The position numbers and the translations under genes are program-made. A stretch of 64,000 bases of DNA from Myxococcus qinghaiensis (lineage in GTDB: Bacteria > Myxococcota > Myxococcia > Myxococcales > Myxococcaceae): assembly GCF_024198215.1 (NCBI RefSeq), contig NZ_JAKCFA010000002.1, positions 62,001-126,000 on the forward strand, in the 5' to 3' direction. Positions 36,667 to 44,947 of the stretch are shown here, one piece after another; the first letter of the stretch is position 1, and every line of letters begins with the position of its first letter. Below the pieces are notes generated by a model that made no database searches, was not told the DNA's origin, and saw only the letters and a list, made by a program, of their open reading frames with translations.

Positions 36667-38120
36667 TGTCCACCCCCAGGCCCACCGAGGCGAAGGCCTC
36701 CGGCCGCAACGCCCCCGGCCGCAACGCCCCCTCCCTCGTGGGGAACAGCAGCGTGCCGCCCGTCCCCATCGCGTAGAGCCTCCCTCCCAGGAATCGCCAG
36801 CGCACCTCCGTGGCACCCAGGAAGCGTGCCCCTGGCTTCCCAGCTCCGACCGCGAGCCCCTTCATCGCCACTTCCAGGCTGCGTTCGAACAACTGCACGG
36901 CGACGCGTCCGTCCATGTCGAGTCGTCCCCAAGAGAACGCTTCGACACCAAGAGACAGCTTGAGGTGCTTGTAGATGCCTCCGTAGCTGACTGCATCCCA
37001 GCCCACCACCGCCTCGCCATGGACGGAGTAGCCATCCGGGAAGGGCGCATCCGCGAGCGGTACGTCGTCAGGGCCCGCCGCCTTGAAACGCGCCAGTTCG
37101 TAGTCAGGACCGAAGAAGCCTTGACGGAAACCGCCATGCTGGAGGCGCGCTTCCAGCCGCAAGGTCGTGTCCAGCGTCGGTGTCACCGCGTCCACTCCCG
37201 CGCCAACCACCGCGCCCCATGCGCCCGCTTCACCAGGACGGACCGCCCCAGCCGGCAATCACGAGCGCTTCATAGCCAGGCTTCACCACCACCACCGCGG
37301 TAGCGTCCAGATGCGCCAGTGTCACCGAGGCCGCGCGCCCTCCAGCGCGTCCCCAGTCATGCACCGCCGACAGTGCCAGCGTGTACCGCCCTTTCTGCTC
37401 GGGCTTGCCGAACAGGAGGTGCTCCATGTCCAGGGAGAACTCCGCCCCCATCAACCGCGCGCCCAGCACATCCGAGGCGAAGGCTTCCGTGTACAGGGGC
37501 CCCACCGTCCCAGTGAGGAAGCCACCTGCCGGGTGGTAGTCGGGATTGGTGCGATTGGAGTAGCGGCGGACGAGGTGCCCCGTGAGCAGGCTGTAGCTGT
37601 CCAGTCCGCCGAACCACACGCCCCACGGCGCGTTATCCGAGCCGAACTTGAGACCGCGGACGAGCTGCCCCCAGTCCGAGATCGTGTCCCAGTCCTCATG
37701 ACGCACAAGGGCCGCGCCATCACCGCCGCCCGACATGCTGAAGCGCACGGGAGCGCCCACGTTGACGCCGAACTCGGGGCCACCGTCGATGATGAAGGTG
37801 GGCTCCACCTGGATGAAGCCTTCATCTTCCCCCACGCCAGCGCGAGGAAGGAGCGCCAGCGTCGTCGCTTCCACGCGCGTCACGTAGTACCACCTGCGCG
37901 CTGGAGGGGCCTGGGCAGGGGATGTCGGCTCGTCCTCGGGAACAGGAGGCTCCGAAGCCCCTCCCGTCATGGGGAGCAACAGCAGCAGAGACAGCGCGGC
38001 CAGACGGCCTCGGTTCCTGTGCCGCGCCAACCGGACAGCTTCCTCCAGACGGGCTCGGGTGTCGCCACTTGTGAACAGGCCAACGCTCCCGGCGGACCGG
38101 GAGTCAGACGGATGGGACAT
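36656..38120 (-). pseudogene. Exported accessory protein (SitB-like), reading frame broken
   Basis: Two overlapping frames make one gene of about 487 residues. The first (38120 to a stop at 37230) has an N-terminal hydrophobic export segment (LAALSLLLLLPMTGGASE) and strand-rich sequence. The second (open from 37258, ending at 36656) continues in the same style (LRLEARLQHGG, LSLGVEAFSWGRLDMDG) with no start codon of its own beyond a TTG. Removing one base in the CCCC run at 37246-37249 joins them as AGWAVRPGEAGAWG. The total of 1,465 bases is one over a multiple of three. It directly precedes the toxin gene, the place of sitB. The break may be real or a sequencing error. Confidence 0.65.
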
Positions 38121-38223
38121 GGGCGAGAAGCTCCGAGTGAATGCCCGCGCGAGAGGAATTCGCGTAAAGGCAGACTCAAGGTACTGCCAGCCCTTCCAGA
38201 CTTGAACGACGTGCCAGGTCTAA

Positions 38224-38397
38224 ATGCAGGCGAGCGGCGACCTGTGCCTCCTGAGGGGGGTGAAGCCGGCGCGCTCGGATGCGTCGCCGGGCCTGGGCGT
38301 GGAGAAGGACCTGGAGGGGCTGGCGATGCAGCGCCAGGTGGCTCCGCGCACGAAGGCGGTGCCCGTGGTGGAGGCTCCGGCCGTGTCGCAGGGGTGA
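38224..38397 (+). pseudogene. Internally deleted copy of the ATP-grasp ligase gene
   Basis: A 57-residue frame from ATG 38224 reads MQASGDLCLL, then VKPARSDASPGLGVEKD, LEGLA, and then jumps to MQRQVAPRTKAVPVVEAPAV. The first part matches the middle of the intact ligase (DNA 33570-33680) and the second its last 24 residues (34147-34218). About 470 bases are missing between, and the frame is kept. Only the ATP-binding loop and tail survive, so it cannot be an enzyme. It marks the far edge of the toxin cassette, suggesting the cassette entered between two copies of the ligase gene. Confidence 0.85.
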
Positions 38398-38437
38398 AGG
38401 GGAATCCCGGAGGGTTCGAGGACGTTGAAGCCAGAGG

Positions 38438-38460
38438 GGCGAGGCGCTATAGACCTCGCC
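38438..38460. other. Inverted repeat upstream of sugE
   Basis: GGCGAGG (38438-38444) pairs perfectly with CCTCGCC (38454-38460) around a 9-base loop, 93 bases before the sugE start. It could be a leader stem or a regulator site. It has no T-run. The known guanidine riboswitch cores often found before gdx/sugE genes are not recognisable here. Confidence 0.35.
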
Positions 38461-38553
38461 GTCCGTTGAGCCCAGGGTGGGTTCAGCGGGCCCGGACGAG
38501 GTGCGCCGTACCCGGTCACGACAAGACGACGCTCATCTCAGGAGTCGTACGTC

Positions 38554-38880
38554 ATGGCGTGGATCATTCTCGTCATCGCGGGGCTGCTCGAGGTGTGCTG
38601 GGCCGTAGGCCTCAAGTACACCGAGGGCTTCACCCGTCTTGTCCCCAGCGTCCTCACGGGCGTGGCCATCGTCGCCAGCATGTTCCTGTTGTCCACGGCG
38701 GCGAAGACCTTGCCCATCGGCACGGCCTACGCGGTGTGGGTGGGCATCGGAGCGCTCGGTGCGGCGGTGCTCGGCGTGGTGCTCTTCCATGAGCCCATCT
38801 CTCCGCTGCGCATCGTCTTCCTCTCCATGCTGCTGGTCGCCATCATCGGCCTGAAGGCCACCAGCGGGGCAGGGCACTGA
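38554..38880 (+). CDS. sugE: SMR-family guanidinium/quaternary-ammonium exporter (SugE/Gdx)
   Basis: A 108-residue, four-helix small multidrug resistance protein. The first helix AGLLEVCWAVGLKYTEGFTR contains the essential membrane glutamate (Glu13) and the WAVGLKYT signature of the SugE/Gdx branch rather than EmrE. The family works as antiparallel dimers exchanging protons for guanidinium or small quaternary ammonium ions. TAYAVWVGIGALGAAVLG and GLKATSG complete the pattern. It is a single gene between the ligase remnant and a strong hairpin. Confidence 0.93.
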   Translation: MAWIILVIAGLLEVCWAVGLKYTEGFTRLVPSVLTGVAIVASMFLLSTAAKTLPIGTAYAVWVGIGALGAAVLGVVLFHEPISPLRIVFLSMLLVAIIGLKATSGAGH

Positions 38881-38907
38881 GCATTCAGGTGGCCGCCAGG
38901 CGGATGC

Positions 38908-38930
38908 GAGCGGGCCTCATGGGCCCGCTC
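38908..38930 (+). terminator. Stem-loop after sugE
   Basis: GAGCGGGCC (38908-38916) pairs over 9 bases with GGCCCGCTC (38922-38930), with a 5-base loop, 28 bases after the sugE stop. It has the position and strength of a transcription terminator between converging units. No T-run follows on either strand, so termination may need Rho or depend on the stem alone. Confidence 0.5.
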
Positions 38931-38989
38931 GTGCACAGCGAACCACGGGGGCCTCCGTGAACCACTTTCTTGCATCCGCCGTGCTCTGA

Positions 38990-39110
38990 CGTGTTGCCCG
39001 ATGCCCTTTCCCCCGTTCGCGTTGCTCGTGTTGCCACGAACGGTGTTGGACCTCGCCTTCGTGCCGATGATGGCGACACCCGCCTCCTCGTTGTAGGCGA
39101 CACGCGCCTG
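38990..39110 (-). pseudogene. Fragment of a right-handed parallel beta-helix protein
   Basis: On the minus strand, from about 39101, one frame reads VAYNEEAGVAIIGTKARSN and continues TVRGNTSNANGGKGIG. This is one clear turn of the G-I-x-x-x-x-S-x-N-x-V-x-G-N repeat of NosD-like beta-helix proteins. A stop lies just upstream, and after about 35 residues the sequence loses the pattern. There is no start codon or ribosome site. It is probably the decayed end of a secreted carbohydrate-binding or lyase-like protein. The rest of the 289-base gap after sugE shows nothing else besides the hairpin. Confidence 0.45.
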
Positions 39111-39169
39111 TCAGAAGGTGAGTTGCGGCGGGCCGTCGGAGCTCCTCGCGGCCCTGTTACGGCACGCAC

Positions 39170-40231
39170 TCACCAGACATAGCGGAGGATGAGCTCTCCG
39201 TAGGAGAGGGACGGCTCGCCGGATTCGAGCTGTCGCCCCCCTTCACCCAGGCCCGGGCGAGGCTCCGCGTTGAAGGTCCTCACCGCGCCGATGCCGAGCT
39301 GGAGATTGGCACGGCCCGAGTAATAGATGCCCAGCGCCGCCGTGCTGTCCTTCAGGGTCCGGTCATCCTGGTCCACCCGCTCCTGGAACCCCGTGCGGAA
39401 GACATACTCTCCCATCACCGCCAGGGGCACCGCCGTCACCGGGTAGATGTCCAATGTCGCCGCGACCGACAAGAAGACGCGAAACGCGTGCGTGTCCTGG
39501 TCGAACCGCCCGCCCAGGACGCTGTCGAAGGGGCGACGCGTCTGCCACGCGTACTCCGCCGCTCCGGAGGCCTGAAGCGAGAACACCGGCCCGAAGGACT
39601 GCGCCACATAGAGTCCTCCCTGGGCACTGGATTCCTTCCGGGGCACGAAGAGGAACTGGCCCAGGTCTCCATCGATGATGCCGCCCACTGTTATCTGGGG
39701 CGTGTTGACGATGGCGTTGACCAGCGGGAGCAGGGTGATCTCCCGACCCCGGTTGTAGCCATAGTGCGCTCGGAACGAGAGCTGCGTGCCGCTCGTGTCG
39801 CTGCGCAGGATGCGCGCGACGGCTCCCAACTGTCCAAGGAGGTCCACGGTGGCGCCCGAGGCCAGCAGCCCATCCGCGTTCGTCCCGGTGATGATGGTCG
39901 CCCGGCCATAGCCCGTGACGCCGAGCCAGTTCGTGATGCTCAGGCTCAAGTCCAACGTCTGCTGGATGCCGGTGAGGTGGACATCCAGCGGCGCGAGGTC
40001 GTTCACCGGGACGTCCGGGACGTCATACCGCGCGAGCCCTTCCCGGATGCCCACATGGGAGGTGACGAACGCGCTCTGCTGGAGGATGGGAAACAGGAAC
40101 GTGTGCCCCTTGAGCTGACGGGAGCGCGCGCCGCAAGGCTCGGTGCACGCCTCTCCCTCCTTGGACGCGGCCAGCGCGGAGCTCGCGAAGAGGCTCAGCA
40201 CCACACCCAGACTCAAGATGGCGGTCTTCAT
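39170..40231 (-). CDS. Outer-membrane beta-barrel protein of unknown role
   Basis: A 353-residue exported protein starting at the ATG at 40231 with a clear signal peptide (MKTAILSLGVVLSLFASSALA). The mature N terminus has a cysteine pair (EGEACTEPCGAR). The rest is a series of amphipathic strands (LDLSLSITNWLGVTGYGRA, AHYGYNRGREITLLP, RVFLSVAATLDIYP), ending in ELILRYVW with a C-terminal Trp, a recognised outer-membrane insertion signal. Barrel of about 14-16 strands by length. I do not recognise the family. Divergent from the M20 amidohydrolase gene with 198 bases between. Confidence 0.75.
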   Translation of the reverse strand: MKTAILSLGVVLSLFASSALAASKEGEACTEPCGARSRQLKGHTFLFPILQQSAFVTSHVGIREGLARYDVPDVPVNDLAPLDVHLTGIQQTLDLSLSITNWLGVTGYGRATIITGTNADGLLASGATVDLLGQLGAVARILRSDTSGTQLSFRAHYGYNRGREITLLPLVNAIVNTPQITVGGIIDGDLGQFLFVPRKESSAQGGLYVAQSFGPVFSLQASGAAEYAWQTRRPFDSVLGGRFDQDTHAFRVFLSVAATLDIYPVTAVPLAVMGEYVFRTGFQERVDQDDRTLKDSTAALGIYYSGRANLQLGIGAVRTFNAEPRPGLGEGGRQLESGEPSLSYGELILRYVW

Positions 40232-40429
40232 CTGGGGCAACGTGGGGAACAAGGCCACCCCCGACCATTGCCCCACCGCGCGCGGTGAGCGTCGCGGCGA
40301 GGACAGCGAAGCGGCGCATGCCCGCAGGCCCGTTGGTCCACGGACATTGGTGCGGAGACCTGGCGGACTCGCCGCTCGCGCGCGCCGGGAGAGGGCCATC
40401 TTCCGCGCCGTCATCGGGGAGGATGTGGA

Positions 40430-41788
40430 ATGGAAGTATCAGAGACCTTGCAACGGACCCAGCCCACGAACGCCTGGCGTCCCAATCTGACGCTCGCACA
40501 CGAGCAGCTCGCTCCGAGGTTGGAGGCGTTCTATCGAGATCTGCACGCGCACCCCGAGCTGTCCACGCAGGAGCAACAGACCGCGGCGAAGGTGGCGAAG
40601 TGGCTGGAGCGCATCGGCTACGAGGTGACCACCGGAGTCGGCGGGTACGGGGTCGTCGGCGTGCTGCGCAACGGTCCGGGGCCCACCGTGCTGCTGCGCG
40701 CGGACATGGACGCGCTGCCGGTGGAGGAGAAGACCGGCCGCCCTGACGCGAGCCACGTGCGGATGAAGGATGCTCACGGGAAGATGGTGCCGGTGATGCA
40801 CGCGTGCGGACATGACGTCCACATCACCTGCCTGGTGGGCGTGGCGGAGCTGCTGGCCCAATCCCGCCCCCACTGGCGCGGGACGCTGATGCTGGTGGCC
40901 CAGCCCGCGGAGGAGACGCTCCAGGGCGCACGGGCCATGATGAAGGACGGGCTCTATGCGCGCTTCGGCAAGCCAGACGTGGCGCTCGCGCAGCACGTGG
41001 CGCCGCTGGAGGTGGGGCTCGTGGGGCACCATCCCGGTGCCAACATGATGGCCTCCGCCAACGTGCGCGTGCGCATCTTCGGAAAGGGCGGGCACGGCTC
41101 GCAGCCCCAGACGGCGGTGGACCCTGTCGTCATCGCTGCGTATCTGGTGACACGGCTGCAGACCATCGTCTCTCGCGAGGTGGACCTCACGCGCGGCGGC
41201 GTGGTGCTCACCGTGGGCAGCATCCACGCGGGCTCCCGCTCCAACGTCATCCCGGACGAGGCCGTGCTGGAGCTGACGGTGCGCACACCGACGGATGCCC
41301 TCCAGAAGCAGCTGCTCGACGCCATCACCCGCATGGCGAAGGCGGAGTGCGAAGCGGGGCGCTCGCCCAAGCCGCCCGACATCGAGGTGATGGAGCACAC
41401 GCGGGTGATGGTGAACGACGACTCCTACTTCACCCGCGTCCGCGCCGCGCACGCGGCCTGGTTCGGAGCCGAGCGCATCGTCGACACGGGCCTGGGCAGC
41501 GGCAGCGAGGACTTTCCCTACTTCGACGGGCGCACGTCCGCGCAGGACGCCCATGCGCCGGTGCCGCTCGTCTACTGGTTCTTCGGGGGCACGTCTCACG
41601 AAGCCTGGAAGCGGGCGCCAGGCAAGACGCCCTGGGAGAAGGTCCAGGCCCTGCCGTCGAATCACTCGTCGCGCTTCGACCCCTCGGTCGACAGCCTGCG
41701 CTTCGGGTGCGAGACGCTGCTGCTCGCCGCGCTGGCGTGCCTGGACGAGGAACCCAACCCGGAGTCGGAGCCCAAAGGGCTGCACTGA
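40430..41788 (+). CDS. M20-family amidohydrolase (hippurate / IAA-amino-acid hydrolase type)
   Basis: A 452-residue binuclear metallohydrolase of the M20D group, which cleaves N-acyl-amino-acid amide bonds. Metal ligands and catalytic residues appear in order: FYRDLHAHPELSTQEQQTA, LLRADMDALPVEEKTG, MHACGHDVHITCLVG and AQPAEETLQGARAMMKDG, with a dimerisation lid between. A late His ligand lies near WFFGGTSHEA. It is about 30-50 residues longer than typical hippurate hydrolases because of an N-terminal extension. The ATG at 40430 follows GGGGAGGATG. No signal peptide, so cytoplasmic. Monocistronic. Confidence 0.9.
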   Translation: MEVSETLQRTQPTNAWRPNLTLAHEQLAPRLEAFYRDLHAHPELSTQEQQTAAKVAKWLERIGYEVTTGVGGYGVVGVLRNGPGPTVLLRADMDALPVEEKTGRPDASHVRMKDAHGKMVPVMHACGHDVHITCLVGVAELLAQSRPHWRGTLMLVAQPAEETLQGARAMMKDGLYARFGKPDVALAQHVAPLEVGLVGHHPGANMMASANVRVRIFGKGGHGSQPQTAVDPVVIAAYLVTRLQTIVSREVDLTRGGVVLTVGSIHAGSRSNVIPDEAVLELTVRTPTDALQKQLLDAITRMAKAECEAGRSPKPPDIEVMEHTRVMVNDDSYFTRVRAAHAAWFGAERIVDTGLGSGSEDFPYFDGRTSAQDAHAPVPLVYWFFGGTSHEAWKRAPGKTPWEKVQALPSNHSSRFDPSVDSLRFGCETLLLAALACLDEEPNPESEPKGLH

Positions 41789-41887
41789 AAGGGCAGGGGG
41801 CGCCGGCTGACGTTTCTACAGGGACGCAAGCAGTCCCGGCGCCAACCGTCCGGTTTTCTTCAAAGAGGTGGTGGCGCGCGGCCTGCA

Positions 41888-42202
41888 ATGAGCCACCACC
41901 GCATGAAGTCTCCGAGGAACACCCATCGCCCCTACACCGTGGAGATCTCCGCGGCGGCCTGGAACCAGGTCGCTCGGCTCTCCCAGGAGAGCTACCGCGC
42001 CATCCAGGCCCGGTTGGAAGGCGTGGCCACGCTCGGAGCGCCGGCCCTGTCCGCGTCCACCACCTTCCAGGTGGAGGACCTGACGGTCCACTATGTCGTG
42101 GACCCCCGCAATCGGCTGGTGACGCTGCTGGAGATCTCCCACGAGCGCGGAGCCACTCCGGAGGCCTCCTCGTGCCCGATGACGACGCGGGTCTCGGGCT
42201 GA
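41888..42202 (+). CDS. Small RelE/ParE-like protein
   Basis: A 104-residue protein. YTVEISAAAWNQVARLSQESYRAIQARLEGVA followed by FQVEDLTVHYVVDPRNRLVTLLEI has the strand-helix-helix-strand order of RelE/ParE-superfamily toxins. The catalytic residues of that family vary and are not decisive here. No antitoxin-like gene lies on either side: upstream is the M20 gene, downstream a convergent hydrolase. It may be a solitary toxin homologue or a domesticated relative. An alternative start at 41903 would remove five residues. Confidence 0.6.
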   Translation: MSHHRMKSPRNTHRPYTVEISAAAWNQVARLSQESYRAIQARLEGVATLGAPALSASTTFQVEDLTVHYVVDPRNRLVTLLEISHERGATPEASSCPMTTRVSG

Positions 42203-42221
42203 AGGCTGAAGGCCCCGCTGC

Positions 42222-43166
42222 TCACAAGGGCGAGGGGGCCGAAGACGCCTCCAGGAAACCTCGCACGTCGGCGGCGGTGCGCGCGGCGTCCTCCTCCATG
42301 GGGACATGCCCCAGCTCCGGATAGACGATGAGCCGGGCGCCGGGGATGTCCCGGGCGAAGCGGTGGCCGTGCTCCAGCGGAATCCACGTGTCCTTCCCGC
42401 CCCAGAGGATGAGCGTGGGCATGCGCAGCTCGCCCAGGTGCTTCCACCGCGTCTCGTCGCTGACCGAGCGCAGCCGCTCGCGCGTGGCCCGGCGGTTGCC
42501 TTCGCGCAGCAGCAGCGCGTGGTACTGCTCCACCAGCGCCTCCGTCACGCGCGACGGGTCTCCATAGACGGCCCGCAGGTTCCGGTCGATGACCCAGCGC
42601 GGAGAGAAGAGGGACAGCACCTCGCCCACGCCGGGCGCGCGCATGAGCCGGAACACGAGCGGCGCGGGCGTGTCCCTCGGATAGCCCGCCGAGTCCACCA
42701 GCACCAACGCCGACACCCGCTCCGGGTGCCGCAGGGCATAGCGCCAGGAGACGGAGCCTCCCATGGAGTTGCCGGCCAGGACGAAGCGCTCCAGCCCCAG
42801 GCGCGCGCGGAAGGACTCCACCACCTCCGCCATCGCATCGGCCGTGTATCGCCCCCGTGCGTCCGGACCCGTCAGGCCATGGCCGGGGAGGTCCAGGGTG
42901 ATGACGCGGTAGTTTTCTGACAACTCACGCACCCAGCCCTCCCACGTGAAAAGAGAGGAATTGGAGCCGTGAAGCAGGAGCAGCGGAGGCCCCTGGCCCT
43001 GCTCGCGGTAGTGGATGCGCAAACCCTCCACGTCCAGGAAGCGCGAAGGACGTGTCGCGTAGCGCGCCTCCAGCTCCGCGGGAGACACGTCCCACCGGAG
43101 GGTGGCCGCGAGGACCCCGACGAGGAGTGCGAGCGAGAAGACGAGGACCTTGCGACGGAGCTTCAT
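42222..43166 (-). CDS. Alpha/beta-fold hydrolase, membrane-anchored or exported
   Basis: A 314-residue alpha/beta hydrolase. The N terminus (MKLRRKVLVFSLALLVGVLAA) is a signal anchor or uncleaved signal peptide. Catalytic parts: oxyanion loop LLHGSNSSLFTWEGW, nucleophile elbow GNSMGG, acid in LWGGKDTWIPLEHG and His in PELGHVPMEED. These place it in the esterase/epoxide-hydrolase-like group with a cap domain. The ATG at 43166 was chosen over a frame extending to 43235, because the hydrophobic segment starts here. Substrate unknown. It is convergent with the RelE/ParE-like gene 19 bases away and divergent from the chemoreceptor gene. Confidence 0.85.
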   Translation of the reverse strand: MKLRRKVLVFSLALLVGVLAATLRWDVSPAELEARYATRPSRFLDVEGLRIHYREQGQGPPLLLLHGSNSSLFTWEGWVRELSENYRVITLDLPGHGLTGPDARGRYTADAMAEVVESFRARLGLERFVLAGNSMGGSVSWRYALRHPERVSALVLVDSAGYPRDTPAPLVFRLMRAPGVGEVLSLFSPRWVIDRNLRAVYGDPSRVTEALVEQYHALLLREGNRRATRERLRSVSDETRWKHLGELRMPTLILWGGKDTWIPLEHGHRFARDIPGARLIVYPELGHVPMEEDAARTAADVRGFLEASSAPSPL

Positions 43167-43363
43167 GGTGCAATTTTCTCCTGGAGCCGCGAGCCGCCGG
43201 GAAAGATAGACGGCGACGCACGCACCGGCGAGCACGGATTGGGGTATCGACGGACCCTTGCTTCAATGTGTGTCTTCACGAATCGGCGGGCGGGGTTGCG
43301 GCTTTGCCTGCCACGTGTCCAGAATGGCCGCGCCGCGTTCGCCCTGCATTCCCTCGTGCTCGG

Positions 43364-44896
43364 ATGCGAATAACCCTCGCTCATAAAATCATCCTCGCGC
43401 CGCTCGTCGTGGCGCTGTTCTTCGCCCTGCTCTCGGTGGGGTACACGATTCCCCGCCTCCGCGAGGCCTTCGAGGAGCAGGGCCATTCGATGAGCGCGGC
43501 GGTGCCGACGGCGCTCGCCTCCGCGATGGCGGACCTGCTGCGAAACCGCGAGCAGGCGGAGGTCCAGCCCACGCTGGACGCGGTGGCGAAGGAAGGCGCG
43601 CTGGCCTACGTGGCGCTCGTGGACCCGAAGGGCGCGCTGGTGGCCGTGTCGGGGCCCCACGCGCAGCTCTTGCGAGCTCACGCCTCCGAGCTGACCGTCA
43701 CGAAGGAGGGCACGCCGCTCCATGCCGAGGACGTGGAGTTGCTGGACATGGGCGCGCAGGTGCCCGGCGGACTGGGGACCGTGCACGTGGGCTTCAATCG
43801 CACGGAGGCCCGGGGCCACATCGACGGCATCGTGAGCAACCTGCGCATCGTGCTGCTGGCGGCGCTGGTGGTGTTGATGGCGCTGGCGTGGATGATGAGC
43901 CGTCGCATCGTCGCTCCGCTCGTCGCGCTCACCGGCGCCGTGCGGCGCATCGCCGAGCATGGCGACCTGCGCGAGCCGGTGCACGTCTCCACGCAGGACG
44001 AGGTCGGAGACCTGGCGCGCGCGGTGGGGCTGCTGGTGGGCAAGCTCAAGGACCTGCTGCACCAGCTGCACTCGTCCACGGAGCTGCTCAGCGATTCGGT
44101 GATGGGGCTCAACGAGTCCGCGAACGAGCAGAACCAGATGGTGTCCCGCCAGGCCGCCGCGGTCCAGGAGACGCAGGTGACGGCGCAGGAGATCCGCCAG
44201 ACGGCGCTCCTGGCGTCCAGCTCCGCGCAGTCCGTCATCGAGGTGGCGGAGCGCGCGGAGGCGCTGGGCAAGTCCGGCGAGGATGCCGTGTCGGCGAGCA
44301 TCGAGGGCATGGTGGACCTGCGCTCGCAGGTGGAGCAGATCACCCTGCGCATCATGTCGCTGAGCGAGCGCACGCAGCAGATTGGCGGAATCACGGAGAC
44401 GGTGAAGGACCTGGCGGACCAGTCGCACCTCCTGGCCGTGAACGCGGCGATTGAAGCGGCGCGCTCCGGTGAGCACGGCAAGGGCTTCGCGGTGGTGGCG
44501 CGGGAGATCCGCGCCCTGGCGGACCAGTCCATCCGGGCCACCAATCAGGTGCGGAAGATCCTCTCCGACATCGGCGAGGCCATCGCCGGCACGGTGCAGA
44601 TCACCGCCGAGGGGACGCAGCGGATGGAGGCGGGGCTGACGCAGGCGCGCGCGTCCGGGGACACGCTGCGCCAGCTCACCACCATCGTCCAGGACAGCAC
44701 CGCGGCCGCGCGGCAGATTGCCCAGACGGTGAACCAGCAGGCCACGGGCATCGAGCAGATCTTCACCGCCGTCAACGAGCTGAACGCGCTGATGGGCGAC
44801 ACGGTGACACGCATCTCCAACACCAACGACTCCGCGGTGTCCCTGAGGCTGCTCTCCGAACGGGTGGCCGAAGTGGTGCGGGCCTACCGCGTCTGA
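43364..44896 (+). CDS. Methyl-accepting chemotaxis protein
   Basis: A 510-residue chemoreceptor. Membrane helix 1 (about 6-28) is followed by a short periplasmic region of about 115 residues containing a Cache-like strand pattern (LAYVALVDPKGALVAVSGP). Membrane helix 2 is at about 163-181, then a HAMP domain and a long coiled-coil signalling domain. The kinase-contact hairpin tip is ADQSHLLAVNAAIEAARSGEHGKGFAVVAREIRALADQS. No che genes are nearby, so it is an orphan receptor that must join a chemosensory system encoded elsewhere. The ATG at 43364 is the start that gives a membrane helix at the N terminus. Confidence 0.93.
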   Translation: MRITLAHKIILAPLVVALFFALLSVGYTIPRLREAFEEQGHSMSAAVPTALASAMADLLRNREQAEVQPTLDAVAKEGALAYVALVDPKGALVAVSGPHAQLLRAHASELTVTKEGTPLHAEDVELLDMGAQVPGGLGTVHVGFNRTEARGHIDGIVSNLRIVLLAALVVLMALAWMMSRRIVAPLVALTGAVRRIAEHGDLREPVHVSTQDEVGDLARAVGLLVGKLKDLLHQLHSSTELLSDSVMGLNESANEQNQMVSRQAAAVQETQVTAQEIRQTALLASSSAQSVIEVAERAEALGKSGEDAVSASIEGMVDLRSQVEQITLRIMSLSERTQQIGGITETVKDLADQSHLLAVNAAIEAARSGEHGKGFAVVAREIRALADQSIRATNQVRKILSDIGEAIAGTVQITAEGTQRMEAGLTQARASGDTLRQLTTIVQDSTAAARQIAQTVNQQATGIEQIFTAVNELNALMGDTVTRISNTNDSAVSLRLLSERVAEVVRAYRV

Positions 44897-44947
44897 GAGG
44901 GGCCCCGCGCTCAGGGCGCTGCCGGAGCTCAGGCGGGGCTCGACTCC

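Noticed and set aside
38398..38553. Guanidine riboswitch before sugE
   Set aside because: I looked for ykkC-type and mini-ykkC cores; only a simple hairpin is present, with none of the conserved loop motifs.
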